A DNA stretch of 64,000 nucleotides, from positions 62,483,608-62,547,607 of the forward strand of contig CM048841.1 of assembly GCA_026545765.1 (NCBI GenBank), given 5' to 3'. This document shows positions 35,861 through 46,394 of this stretch, one piece after another. The translations under genes and the position numbers were made by a program. The first letter of the stretch is position 1, and the number at the start of each line of letters is the position of its first letter. The notes under the pieces were generated by a model that was not told the origin of the DNA, made no database searches, and worked only from the letters and a program-made list of their open reading frames with translations. This DNA is from Plantago major (lineage: Eukaryota > Streptophyta > Magnoliopsida > Lamiales > Plantaginaceae).

Positions 35861-36479
35861 CTGGGTCGAAAGGAAAAGAGCCAATGAAGCAAGAGCAACT
35901 CCATGGAAAGTTCGGTCAGAAGAAGTAATACAAAGATAAAGGTTCCACGGGGAAAGGAGTCCGCCAAGAAGATATGCGGATTATACCCATCTCAATAGAC
36001 CAAGATCCGACATCTTGGCCACCATTATGGAGAATAAGTTGGATGTTCAATGGCCAAAGCCATCTCACAATGTCGGAAGAACAAGAATGCAAAAGGGTAT
36101 TGCAAGTCTCCTAAGAGTCGTGGTAATGAGGCAGACGATTGCATTATTTGAAAGCTGAGTTGAGCACTTAATAAGAGAGGGAAAGTTGAAGGAGCACATC
36201 TATATGGGCGAACCTTCCGGGAATGATAGGGCGAGCGGAGGAGGAAAGCGAGCAGTAGAACCATGACCATGTCCGCTATCGCTGCCTCTCCTCATGACGA
36301 TCATCCATCTTGGACGGTCATCACCGTAAAAGTATGATGATGATATTGAAATGGAAAATTTTCCATACGATTGGAGTGATCAACACTATAGCGGAGGTCC
36401 ATGGTGGCAATAGCGAAGCAAGAGAGCGGATGACTTAGAATCTGCGGAACAAAGATAGATCCTCTGTTGCTCGGCGAGG

Positions 36480-36990
36480 AACCAACATTATATCCTTTGA
36501 TGATAGTGAGATTCCTCCTCCTACGGCAGGAGGCGAGGACATAGATGATCCGGATGTTCCACTGGTGGTTTCCTTAACCATAGCAGCTTATCGAGTAAAT
36601 AAGATCCTGGTAGATCTGGGGTTCCTCGAACATCATTGCCAAAAGAACAATCGATCGGATGAATGGAAGAATTCAATATGAGAGAGTCGATACCTCCATA
36701 TTAGGGTTCGGAGGAGGCGTAGGAAGCATCATGCTTCATGTATCGTTGGGAACACATCCTGCGAGAGTGACACAGCTAGTCCATTTTGTAGTGGTGGATC
36801 GGACCTTTGATTACAATGCCATCTTTGGTCGTCCAGGGCTCAATCAGTTCCGAGCTATATCTTCTACCCTCCATAACAGAATGAAGTTTCCAACTCCCTG
36901 CGGAATTGGAGAAGAAGTAGGAAACATCCGAGATGCTTGGGAGTGTTACATCATGTCTACCAAGAGAGCATCCGCTCCTGTGCTATGATC
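36480..36990 (+). pseudogene. Protease region of gypsy copy 1
   Basis: The retropepsin-type context is VPLVVSLTIAAYRVNKILVD, then ILGFGGGVGSIMLHVSLG, FVVVDRTFDYNAIFGRPGL and FRAISSTLHNRMKFPTP. The last two are the usual flap and C-terminal motifs of plant gypsy proteases. It is a fossil. Confidence 0.75.
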
Positions 36991-37059
36991 TTTTACTTAG
37001 ATCCATGATTGTTCTCCGCATAAAAGGAGAATCCCAACATTGGAATAGGGAGTCGGAAG

Positions 37060-38490
37060 GACAAGTTTCCCAAAACATGCGGATCGAACCTCATGAAACT
37101 CTCAAGTAGAGATGAAGCTCATCGCTTGTCTCGAGATAACATGGATGTCTTCACTTGGAGTCTTGATGATCTCAAGGGATAGATCCGAGTCATTTGTTCA
37201 CCGCTTTGAACATGGATCCATCAATTAAGTATATCCTTGAGAAAAGAAAAGATTTTGGTCGATTAAGGATGCATCATAGGCTGCGAAAGTTGGCCAGTCT
37301 CATGAAGGCGGACACATTGAAGAAGTCCATTATTCGATTGGGTTTGCAACGTTGCCTTAGTTGAGAAATCACCGGGTAAATGGCGGATGTGCAATGATTT
37401 CACAAAATTTGAATAAGTTTTGCCCAAAGGATCCATACCCATTGCCACAGATCGACCAATTGGTTGACTCCACGGATGTGTGTTTCTTGAGTTTTATGAA
37501 TGCGTATCATTGCTTTTACCAGATTCAAATGGCGAGGAGGATATTAAGAAAGCGACTTTCTTTCTTTGCGGGAGGGTGTATTGCTTTAAAGTGATGCCAT
37601 TCGGACTTAAAAACAGGAGCTCCTTACCAGCGGTGGTAAATCAAATGTTCAAGGAGGAAATTGGCAAAACCATGGAGGTGTCGTGGATAACATGCTTGTT
37701 AAAAGTAAAAGCGAGGAACATCATATAGAGCACTTGAACAAATGCTTTGCTATCCTTAGAGATGCGGAATGAAACTCAATCCGAAAAGTGCAACTTTGGA
37801 GTAAAGGCGGAAAGTTCTTAGGCTACATGGTCACAAAAGGGAATAAGTGCTAATCACGAGAAGATAAAAGCCATCCTAGACACCTTGTTGAAGAACATCA
37901 ATGAGGTGCAATGACTTATCGGACGTCTCATGTCCTTAAGTCGTTTTATTTCGTGATCCATGAGAAGAATCTTCCATTCTTCAAAATCCTTGAAAAGGAG
38001 AGAACTTTGAGTGAATTGCGGAATGTTCGAGGCTTTGAAAACTTGAAAAGTACCTCCATTCCCTCCTTGCTCTCGAAACCGTAGAAGGAGAACCGCTACC
38101 TCTACCTAGACATTACGGAAGAGGCAATGAGTTCCGTGTTAAATGCGGATCCATGCTAATGATCACATGCCGATTTACTATCTTAGTAAAGCCCTCTTTG
38201 GGCGAAGACAAGATACGTAAAGATTGAGAAATTTGCATATGCTTTGGTTTTACATCATGGCGGTTGAAACCCTATTTCAAATCTCATAAGATAGTGGTCT
38301 AACTCTGAAACCTTTGAAACAGGTCCTTGGAAAGCCCGACCAATCCGGATGAGTCTCTAAGTGGGCAATTGAGTTGAGTGAATACGACATTAGCTATCAG
38401 GCTGCAACAACCAAGAAAGCTCAAATTATTGCTGACTTCCTAGTGGAGTACCCTAGAGCAGAGTCAAGGAAAGTCTCAGATAAGCAGGCG
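37060..38490 (+). pseudogene. RT and RNase H of gypsy copy 1
   Basis: RT landmarks are NLNKFCPKDPYPLPQIDQLVD, the FYQIQMA segment and MPFGLKN. RNase H landmarks are the LSEYDISYQAATTKKAQIIA region at 38.37-38.45 kb with ADFLVEYPRAES. The order is that of Ty3/gypsy pol. It is broken by many lesions. Confidence 0.75.
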
Positions 38491-38762
38491 TTCGAGTGCT
38501 TGATTACCAAGCACATCAAACACAGGTCAGTTCCGCCAAAGATCAACCTAGACAACTTTGAAGATGCTCAATTCATCAATCAATCTCAGACTCCATCACG
38601 GGAGGAAACTCGGGTTAACCACATGTTCCTCCTTGATAATATGTCAAACGAAAAAAAATAGATAACTTCAACGGATACTCAGAGAGGAGGAACAAAGGTT
38701 AAAAATTGAGCCCATAAAGATCCCCAAGCGAACAACCCACCGATGTTTGGACATTGGAAGTG
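38491..38762 (+). other. Post-RNase H linker of gypsy copy 1
   Basis: It encodes residues such as [22 protein letters not shown] that recur in copy 2 at 43195-43256. It ends DVWTLEV, the usual start of the second (archaeal-type) RNase H of Tat elements, directly at the next LTR. Confidence 0.6.
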
Positions 38763-39643
38763 TGTTGATACGGACATGTGTCCAATACGTTAAGGGCGCC
38801 ATAGAGCGTGTCCTAAAGCGCATCAAGGCTGAAATAGCCATTCAGAGCTAGTCCGACCTTCGAATGGTCCGACATAAAGGAAACCATCTCAGGTCAACTA
38901 GTATTTACAAGTCAGCACACCATTTCAATTATGTCCGACCAAGCTAGATAGATGACTTCTGAACTTGACAAAAGGTCACATGGTCCTTCCATGTACCGCA
39001 AATTGTCAGTCCCAAGATGCTAAACGGACCAGACGAGAGAATCTCGGACGCCACCATCACAATAAGACCAAACTTATATAACAGAACCACTGAGATACTT
39101 CCGTGAAACTTTGGGTACGGACACCTTGAGTTACCCAGGGCCAGATCAACCAAGCAGATCAGATCTGTCCGAGGGACTAACACGGACCCAACAGGCGGAA
39201 CAGTACTCTCAGACGGAAAAGGTCCATACTACCCTCTCAGGCCCACTAATTAGTATTGGACTACTGTTCACTATTGGGCTATGGGCCAAATGTAGCATTG
39301 GTGTCCAAATCTGAATCATACACTTGGCGTCATCTTATGAACCTCTTTGTAAGTACATGATAACTATAAATATAGCACAAAGAACAATCCCTAAGAGGGG
39401 CTTGATTTGATAACCTTTCTCATAATTATTACATTGAGAGCTTACAACTCTCTCTTGAGTAAAGTCTCTTACCGGATTGACATAGGCAATCCGGGTAATC
39501 CATTCTGACCCCCCCCTTTTAGTCCTTTCAGGTACTCAAGCTCGGGCAAGTCTTGCTTCGGACTTCAAGCTGGAGGTGGATCCTAGAATAGGTTGCTCGG
39601 AATAGTTTAATTAGTTACTGTTGAGCGGTTTTACCCCTCAACA
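38763..39643 (+). repeat. Gypsy LTR 2
   Basis: TGTTGATACGGACATG ... CCTCAACA, 881 bases. It is clearly diverged from LTR 1, by more than about 10% by eye, so the two do not look like a young pair. TATAAATA is at 39365-39372. It is followed by a primer-binding site and not preceded by a polypurine tract, so it reads as the left LTR of copy 2. Confidence 0.85.
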
Positions 39644-39699
39644 TTTTGGCACCGTCTGTGGGAACTCTTACAAAAAGTCTTTGTGCTTGAGTTGAGCTG

Positions 39700-41330
39700 A
39701 TGGCAAGAACAAGACGGGCAGCGCGGACTAGCGTTGTAGGCATAGGAACTCCACCACCACGCCCACGAGGACGTCCACCCACTCGGGGACGGAGGTTCTT
39801 GTGGTGGAGGAATCTTGGGGAGGTATCAGCGAAGGCGCCTGACCCATTCTCGGATGAAGGAAGAGACTCTCACTTGGGGAGTCGAAGTGTTCTGAGAATG
39901 CGGTGCTGCGAGCCATGGAGAAGAAGCCGTCTGAGTTTCTCAGTGAAGCTCAAGGCCCCACCGCAGTCAGCAGATTCACTATGCCCGATGGTCGCCGTCC
40001 GCACTAGTGACCTCGGACTAAGTGAAACCAGTTTGATAGATTGCTCACAATCATCTAAAGTTCACAGGGTCAAATAATGCCCATCCTCGGCAATCCACTC
40101 CGCGGTGGTTACTCCTACTCAGCGAGCACTGCATTATCAAAGCAGGCAACATCCGATCCAGCGGAGGTTAGGGAATCAGCCACCTCGGGAGGATTCTGAG
40201 ACCTTACGGATCGGCGGGCATTTGCTTCTCAAGTTCGAGGTGAGGAAGCGAAAGCGGAAGGAGAGAGTGTCGAAAGGGATAATAGATACCCGGAAGTTCC
40301 ACAACAAGCACCTCCGAGAGACAGAGATCAAGTAGCAGAAACTGTTCCGGTGGTCCGAATAGATGAACTCCCTGCGGATGTAGTTGTTCATCCGAGGACA
40401 GGAGAGATCATGACTGCTGATGAGATCTACGCTCAGTAGAAGGCTTTGGAGGCCCAGACGAATCTCGACGCTGGTAAAGACCACGAGCAGATAACTACTA
40501 GTGCACCAAATCCCTTGTGTGATGGCATCATGAGGGAAAAGGAAAGAAACCGAAACTCGGATCAAGTGATCCCGAATTTGGAATACTATTATGGGGATAC
40601 TTGTCCCGTTGGTCACCTGACAAGATACAACAACAAGATGGATTCCAAGGGAAGGAGCAACAACACAAAAGCTCTTACGTTCTCATCCACTCTCTTCGGA
40701 ACGGCTATGGATTGGTACACCGCTTTGCCGAACAAATCAATAAAGTCATATGCAGAACTTTCTTCCAAGTTCTTGGCACGATTTGGGAAATCAAAAAGGA
40801 GAAAGCATACCATAGAACACCTGGCAGAAGTAATACAACCGGAGCAAGAGGATCTAAGGACCTTCGGATCGCTTTCACGAGAAGTTCTTGAGTTGAGTCA
40901 CGAGTATTAAGGAATGGGTCCGTCACTGTATGCTAATACTTTCAACTTAGAGCTCGAAGAAAACTCTCTAGCAGGAAGTGAGGTGAAAAGCATCTAGATG
41001 ATATCTATGAAGAAGTGATGTACGGAGAGAATGCCGATGGAATGTTCGTAAGGCGGTTCGAAAGGAAAGGAGCCGATGAAACAAGAGCTACGGGAGAAGT
41101 TTGACGAAAGAAGGATCACAAGGATAAAGGCTTCCACGGAGAAAGGAGTCATGAGGAGATACATGGATTATACCGTCTCGATAGACCAAGATCCGACATC
41201 TTGGCGACTATCATTGAGAAGAAGCTAGATGTCGAATGGCCAAAGCCCTCTTACAACAACGAAAAAATAAGAATGCAAAGACTCTGCAAGTTCCACAAGT
41301 GCAGCGGTCACGAGACCGATGGTATATTCA
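39700..41330 (+). pseudogene. gag of gypsy copy 2
   Basis: It starts MARTRRAARTSVVGIGTPPP. The capsid-type domain lies at about 40.55-40.87 kb, with LEYYYGDTCPVGHLTRYNNK, ALTFSSTLFGTAMDWYTALP and SYAELSSKFLARFG. This is the canonical pattern (...HL..YN..M..., A..W...LP) of plant gypsy gag. A basic tail follows. It is broken by several lesions. Confidence 0.78.
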
Positions 41331-41379
41331 ATTGAAAAAGAGGTTGAACACCTAGTAAGAGATGGCAAACTAAAGGAGC

Positions 41380-42159
41380 ATGTCTATGCGGATGAGCCTT
41401 CAAGAGATAAAGCGGAGGCGAAGGAGGGAGGAAAATATTCTGGAACCACCACCCCATTCGCTATCCTTGCCACCTCCACCGGTTAATTATCCGCCTCGCA
41501 CGGACCGACACCCGTACAGGTACGCTGATGATATCGAAATGGAAAACGCTCCATACAGCGGAGTGATTAACACCATCGCTAGCGGACCAACTGGGGGCGA
41601 TAGTAGGAACGCGAGAGAGCGGACCGCTCAAAATCTTCGGAACAACGATAGAGCGTACGCTGATCCAGTGATTCCGGGTACAAACGCTATATCCTTCGAT
41701 GATAGTGAGATCCCTCCTCCTATGGCAGGAGGAGAAGACATTGATAATCCAGATGTTCCGCTGGTGGTTTCGTTAACCATCGCAACTTATCGAGTGAACA
41801 AAATTTTGGTCGACACAGGGACTTCCTCGAATATCATTTCTAAAGAACCTTTGGACCAGATGGAGCTGGGTAGAATCCGGTATGAAAGAGTCCACACCTC
41901 TATACTAGGGTTCGGAGGGGGAACTGTTCGACCCCTAGGAAGTGTTATGTTGTACGTCTCACTCGGGAATTTCCCAGCAAGAGTGACACAGGAAGTCCGT
42001 TTCGTAGTGCGGGACCAAACTTTTGACTACTATGCCATCTTTGGGCGTCCGGGACTCAATCAATTCCGGGCTATTTCCTCCACTCTCCATAACAGAATGA
42101 AGTTCCCGACTACCTTCGGAGTTGGAGAAGAGGTGGGAGACATCCGTGAAGCTTGGTAA
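41380..42159 (+). CDS. Protease region of gypsy copy 2
   Basis: An open frame of about 260 residues. A Pro-rich spacer is followed by VPLVVSLTIATYRVNKILVD, the active-site DTGTSSNII box at about 41812, ILGFGGGTVRPLGSVML, FVVRDQTFDYYAIFGRPGL and AISSTLHNRMKFPT. The family cleaves the polyprotein. It is the best-preserved gypsy part in the window. Confidence 0.82.
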   Translation: MSMRMSLQEIKRRRRREENILEPPPHSLSLPPPPVNYPPRTDRHPYRYADDIEMENAPYSGVINTIASGPTGGDSRNARERTAQNLRNNDRAYADPVIPGTNAISFDDSEIPPPMAGGEDIDNPDVPLVVSLTIATYRVNKILVDTGTSSNIISKEPLDQMELGRIRYERVHTSILGFGGGTVRPLGSVMLYVSLGNFPARVTQEVRFVVRDQTFDYYAIFGRPGLNQFRAISSTLHNRMKFPTTFGVGEEVGDIREAW

Positions 42160-42479
42160 TGTTACATTATGTCCACAAGAAGAGCTTATGCCCCGTCTTT
42201 GGCGATCCTCGACCTCGACCCATACGTTATTCTTCGAGCCAAAAGGAGGATCCATGATTGGAGTAGGGAGCGAAAGGAGAAGTTTCCTAGAGCGGTGCGA
42301 ATTGAGCCTCATGAGACTCTCAAGTAAATTGAGATTGTTCTTTGGAAGTCGGACAAGATAAGAGTCGGAACAGAGATGAATGTGGAGGTGGAAATGAAGC
42401 TCATTGCTTGTCTCTGAGACAACAGTGATGTGTTTGCTTGGAGTACCGATGACCTGAAGGGAATAGATCCGAGGATTAC

Positions 42480-43190
42480 TGTTCACCGGCTGAACATGGA
42501 TCCCTCGATTAAGTACATCCGACAAAAGAGGAAAGACTTTGGTCCGGTCAAGGATGCCATCATATCCGCTGAAGTTTATCGACTCTGGCGGACACATTGA
42601 AGAGGTTCGTTATTCCGATTGGGTTTGCAATGAGGTTCTGGTCGAAAAATCATCAGGCAAATGGCGGATGTGCAATGATTTCACCACGTTGAACAAGTTC
42701 TGCCCAAAAGATCCGTACCCATTGCCACGGATAGATCAATTAGTTTACTCCACGTTCGGATGTGCGTTACTGAGTTTCATGGACGCGTACCAAGGTTTTT
42801 ACCAAATTCGGATGGCCAAGGAGGACATCAAGAAAACAGCTTTCTTCATTGCTGGGGAATTATCTTGTTTCAAGGTAATGCCCTTCGGATTGAAAAATGC
42901 GGGAGCCACTTACCCACGTCTCGTGAACCAGATGTTCAAGGAAGAGATTGGGAAGACAATGGAAGTGTACGTGGACGACATGCTCGTCAAGAGCAAAACT
43001 GAAGAGCAACATGTGCATCATTTGAACAAGTGCTTCGCTATCCTTAGGAAGTATTGAATGAAATTGAACCCAGAAAAATGCACTTTCGGAGTGAAAGGAG
43101 GAAAGTTCCTCGGATACATGGTCACAGAAAGAGGGATAAGTGCAAACCCCGAGAAGATCAAGGCAATCCTAGATCTGCCACATCCAAAAA
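42480..43190 (+). pseudogene. Reverse transcriptase of gypsy copy 2
   Basis: Landmarks are HRLNMDPSIKYI, KWRMCNDFTTLNKFCPKDPY, FMDAYQGFYQIRMA, MPFGLKNAGATYPRLVNQM, the catalytic YVDDMLVKSK box near 42.97 kb, [19 protein letters not shown] and [14 protein letters not shown]. It is a plant gypsy RT with few lesions. Confidence 0.87.
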
Positions 43191-43437
43191 ACCTCGAGGA
43201 TGCTCAATTCATTAATCAGTCCTTGCTTGCGTCATATGAGGAAACTCGGGTCAACTAAATGTTCCTTCTTGACGATATCGCAAGCAGATCCGGTATTAAC
43301 AACTACGGACGGAAATCAAAGGAAAAAGCGAACAAAGGTTGAACCTCATGAGCTTCGAAGATCTCCAAACGAAAAACATCCTTGGATGTGCGGACATTGG
43401 AAGTGGATGGTTCCTCCTTTGGAAGAGTGGGAGGAAT

Positions 43438-43642
43438 TAAATTTGTAACACATTATATATGCTCTAGCCTTGATAAAGTGTATAAAAATAGGAGAAACTA
43501 TATTGAGTAATATCAAGATACATGGCCATCTCTCTTTAGGTTGCCTTATCCTTTTGAACTCTACATACTCTTTTAATGCTTACCTAATTTATGAGCAACT
43601 ATGTTTTTCTGCGTTGTACTACTTGTGGGTTCAAAATTGCAG
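43438..43642 (+). other. MLO intron remnant
   Basis: AT-rich sequence between the gypsy fragment and the first recognised MLO exon. It ends TTGCAG, a good splice acceptor. No exon for the preceding MLO segment (normally ending ..KLQ) was found here. Confidence 0.5.
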
Positions 43643-43778
43643 CATGCCATAGCTACCTTGGCGTTGGAGAGTGCGAGGAATCGTGGAAGTTTTTACGGAC
43701 ATAAAGTCAAACTCGGGATGAACTATTTAGGTTCAATAAACCAGAACTATTGTCCTTAATTCATTACATCCTTTTCGG
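43643..43778 (+). pseudogene. MLO exon a (IATLALE segment)
   Basis: After acceptor TTGCAG it reads HAIATLALESARNRGSFYG. In the next frame it continues RDELFRFNKPELLSLIHYIL, so about one base is missing near 43713. The usual MLO text here is (L)QH.IATLALE..G and DELFWF.KPELLL.LIHF. The exon would end at CAG before GT; CGG/GT is seen. Confidence 0.85.
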
Positions 43779-43905
43779 GTTTGCCACTCTGCGTGAATTA
43801 CATTGATTTAACGAAAGACTTAACAAAAAAGTAAAATCAACTTGGAGGTTATTCTTCGACTTTATATGGATCTAATTGGGTATGATACTTTGATCTTTCT
43901 TGCAT

Positions 43906-43941
43906 AATGCATTTGAACTTGCTTCCTTCTTTTGGTTCTGG
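43906..43941 (+). pseudogene. MLO exon b (NAFELASFFWFW)
   Basis: A 36-base exon encoding NAFELASFFWFW, a nearly invariant MLO transmembrane start, with a good GT donor at 43942. The base pair before it is AT rather than AG (TGCAT), so the acceptor is lost or mis-sequenced. Confidence 0.85.
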
Positions 43942-44244
43942 GTATGCCCTTAGTCCCTGGCTTGGTTTATATTGCAATTTGGCATTGAAGATAATTTGAA
44001 AAAACTCTAGAACATGTTACTCAAGACTCATAAGTTAAATCTTTTATTGATTGATGGAATGAAAGTCTAAGAGTTATAATTTGTCATGGTATTCTATCTA
44101 ACATTAACCATTTAAAATTCGGAATTACCACCATGATATGATGAACATTTTACTAGTAAATGAGATATTTTGAAGATTCTTTTGAATTGGATAGTTTCAT
44201 TATCATATATGAAAGTTCTGATGAAGATTTTCGTTAAATCACAG

Positions 44245-44312
44245 TGGCAATTTGGATCTAGTTCGTGCTTCATAAGTAACCATTTGCTCGTCTATGTGCG
44301 TTTAATTGTTTA
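44245..44312 (+). pseudogene. MLO exon c (WQFG segment)
   Basis: After acceptor CACAG it reads WQFGSSSCFISNHLLVYVRL and two more residues, then GTGAGC as donor. This is the MLO loop and the start of the last transmembrane helix. The split codon formed with exon d would be TAG. Confidence 0.82.
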
Positions 44313-44407
44313 GTGAGCATGGATTCTAAATTTGTAGTACTTCCATTTGCCTTTAGTTTGTTCTTTCCTTACTTGGATTCAGTCTTGACCTAACTTTTTG
44401 TGCGTAG

Positions 44408-44468
44408 GTTTGGTGGGCTATTCCTATGCAGCTACAACACTTTGTCACTCTATGCGTTGGTGACTCAG
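44408..44468 (+). CDS. MLO exon d (YALVTQ segment)
   Basis: After acceptor GCGTAG it reads FGGLFLCSYNTLSLYALVTQ, with donor GT at 44469. FLCSY.TLPLYALVTQ is an MLO hallmark at the end of the last transmembrane helix. The intron is phase 0 and continues, around copy E, to 60720. Confidence 0.88.
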
Positions 44469-44642
44469 GTACAAACATAATTATCAGTGAAGGTTACAAA
44501 ATATGTTTCACGTTTTAATGATAGCACTCATTAACTACCTTAGTTGTTGAATAGTCCAAATTTCTAAGTTATGAGATGGGAGTATAGTTTACACTACCCT
44601 GTACTAATTAAGTTTCCTTCGTTCTATTTTTTTTCGATTTTT
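44469..44642 (+). other. MLO last intron, left part
   Basis: Intron sequence starting GTACAAAC and running T-rich up to the left target duplication TTTTT at 44638-44642. Confidence 0.75.
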
Positions 44643-46283
44643 TGTTAGATATTTTGTTAGAATATTTGTTTAGATTTTGTTCAGCAACATGATGACTTAT
44701 CTTAGTCTCAGAAAGGTGATTAGTACTCTTGGTTCACTTGAACATTGTAAAAGAGGAAACCCACTAAGTATGATAGTCTAGCTAATCTTGTATAGGATGT
44801 TAGGTCTCAAAATGTAATTTTTATTTTATGAAGAGAAGACCAAGAAGAAGACATCCAATGAAAGCTCAACAAAATTGAAGACTTGAAGAAAATTGCACAA
44901 GATTCTTGAATACATTGTTGAGGATATCTTAGCGAGATATCTTGTGAACGACGAGTTTCAAACAAAGCTGTGTCACAAGAGATATCGAGAAATGAGATAC
45001 ATATCGAAGACAAGAAAAGTGTCCACGGATATACATTCTCGATACCTTGGCGTTAAACACGTTTACGAAAAGAAACAAGGTTGTTTCAATCAATACAAGT
45101 GGTATCGAAGAATGAAGATAAGGGCGTGCAAAGAATCGACAACAAGTCTAGTCTACGATACAATGCATAGTTCCGTTGACACTCTGAGGACAAAAGTATA
45201 GTCTGATGCATTTAATGCGCAGACGGAGATATGCGAGTAAAAGCAGCGGCAACCGAGAAGAAGACAAAACACTTCTGATACTATACACGAGATATCGATA
45301 GTTTGAATTTGAGCCTAACGGATACTATTCAAGCGGCACTCAAATCCATCTATAAATATCAACACTTAGGCGACTTGAGAGACACACCGACACATTGCAT
45401 CTGTTGAAACATAGAACTACGAACATCCTACTCTCTCAAAGCAACTTACTTATTATCAAAGCTTTACATTGCGACTAAAGCATGTGATCTTGAGAAAACA
45501 ATGAAGTTCTAAGTGTCACGATCCTAAACAAGCAAAGCTATACGTGAAGGAGTTGAATCAAAAGATCAACTATAAAGATTCATTCTCTTGAGCATTTCAT
45601 AAGACTTAGGTCGATAAATCGAATTAGATACCATACGTTGTAAAGTGTATTAAGTAACTAAGTTCACGAGCTATCTGAATAAGCGAAAAGTTATTAAGGC
45701 GCTCATCGACAACTCAAACCGAAACCAACACGAATGGCGTGGAGATGAAGTACTTAGTTTATAAAATGGGAATAACTCAAGGTTAGGAGTATAGGAAGTA
45801 CTTGATTTGGGAAACTAAGGAATAACTCAAAGTTTTGAGTATAGGAAGTACTTAGCTTGGGAAGCTGGGAACAACTCAAAGGTTTACGAGTATAGGAAGT
45901 ACTTGGTGAAGAAGCTGAGGAACAACTTCGGGGAACATTTGGTTGGGAACCAATTGTTCGAATCTTAGAATAGGATTTTGTAAGGTTATCTCAATTATAC
46001 ATTCTAGTGAATTCTAGGTCTCGATAGACGAAGTGGATTAGTTGGAGGATCATACCTCCGGAGATACCACTATACTTCTTGTGTCATTTACATTTACGTA
46101 TTTATACTTGACAACACACACACACTTATTAGCTTGTTTCTACAATTATCTACATTAAGTCTTCCACTTTCGATTCTAAGTATCGATATCCATTGAGATA
46201 TCGAGAAACATTTATTATCGACAAAAGTTTTAAAGACTATTCACCCCCTCTAGTCTTTTACTTTGCCGTTATCTGGACCAACA
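44643..46283 (+). repeat. Left LTR of copy E
   Basis: TGTTAGATATTTTG ... GGACCAACA, 1641 bases. TATAAATA is at 45351-45358. A four-unit hairpin array lies at about 45744-45935. After about 44880 it shows strong CAG/CTG scarcity relative to the right LTR. Confidence 0.92.
45351..45358 (+). promoter_or_regulatory. LTR TATA box, copy E
   Basis: TATAAATA after CCATC, identical in position to 59551-59558 in the right LTR and 17449-17456 in copy C. It marks the likely U3/R side, with the transcript starting about 30 bases on, so the hairpin array would be in the RNA leader. Confidence 0.65.
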
Positions 46284-46285
46284 AG

Positions 46286-46297
46286 TGGTATCGAGTA
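46286..46297 (+). other. Primer-binding site, copy E
   Basis: A TGGTATC start lies two bases after the LTR end, in the same place as the initiator-tRNA-Met site of copy B. Confidence 0.75.
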
Positions 46298-46394
46298 GGA
46301 GGTTCTGACCTTCTACTGAACCTAGATCCCAGGATAGGTGAAGGAACTTTGTCCATTTTGAGGACTATTTAATTTGTGTGTTAAGTGTGCGGGT

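Larger units (their letters stand above)
33544..38762 (+). mobile_element. Tat-type Ty3/gypsy retroelement, copy 1 (partial)
   Basis: Left LTR, primer-binding site, gag, protease, RT and RNase H parts are visible. Homology stops at the beginning of a second RNase H-like segment (DVWTLEV), where the next LTR starts with no polypurine tract. No integrase is seen. The Tat lineage is suggested by the primer site, the gag type and the extra RNase H start. It is broken, with dozens of apparent lesions, many in a CAG/CTG-poor block. Confidence 0.75.
39644..43437 (+). mobile_element. Tat-type Ty3/gypsy retroelement, copy 2 internal part
   Basis: Primer site TTTGGCACCGTCTGTGGGAA, gag, protease and RT, then the linker and the start of the second RNase H (TLEVDGSSFGRVGG, about 43.39-43.44 kb). 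There homology stops and MLO intron sequence begins. First RNase H, integrase and right LTR are not seen. It is broken, with perhaps a dozen or more lesions. It is better kept than copy 1. Confidence 0.75.
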
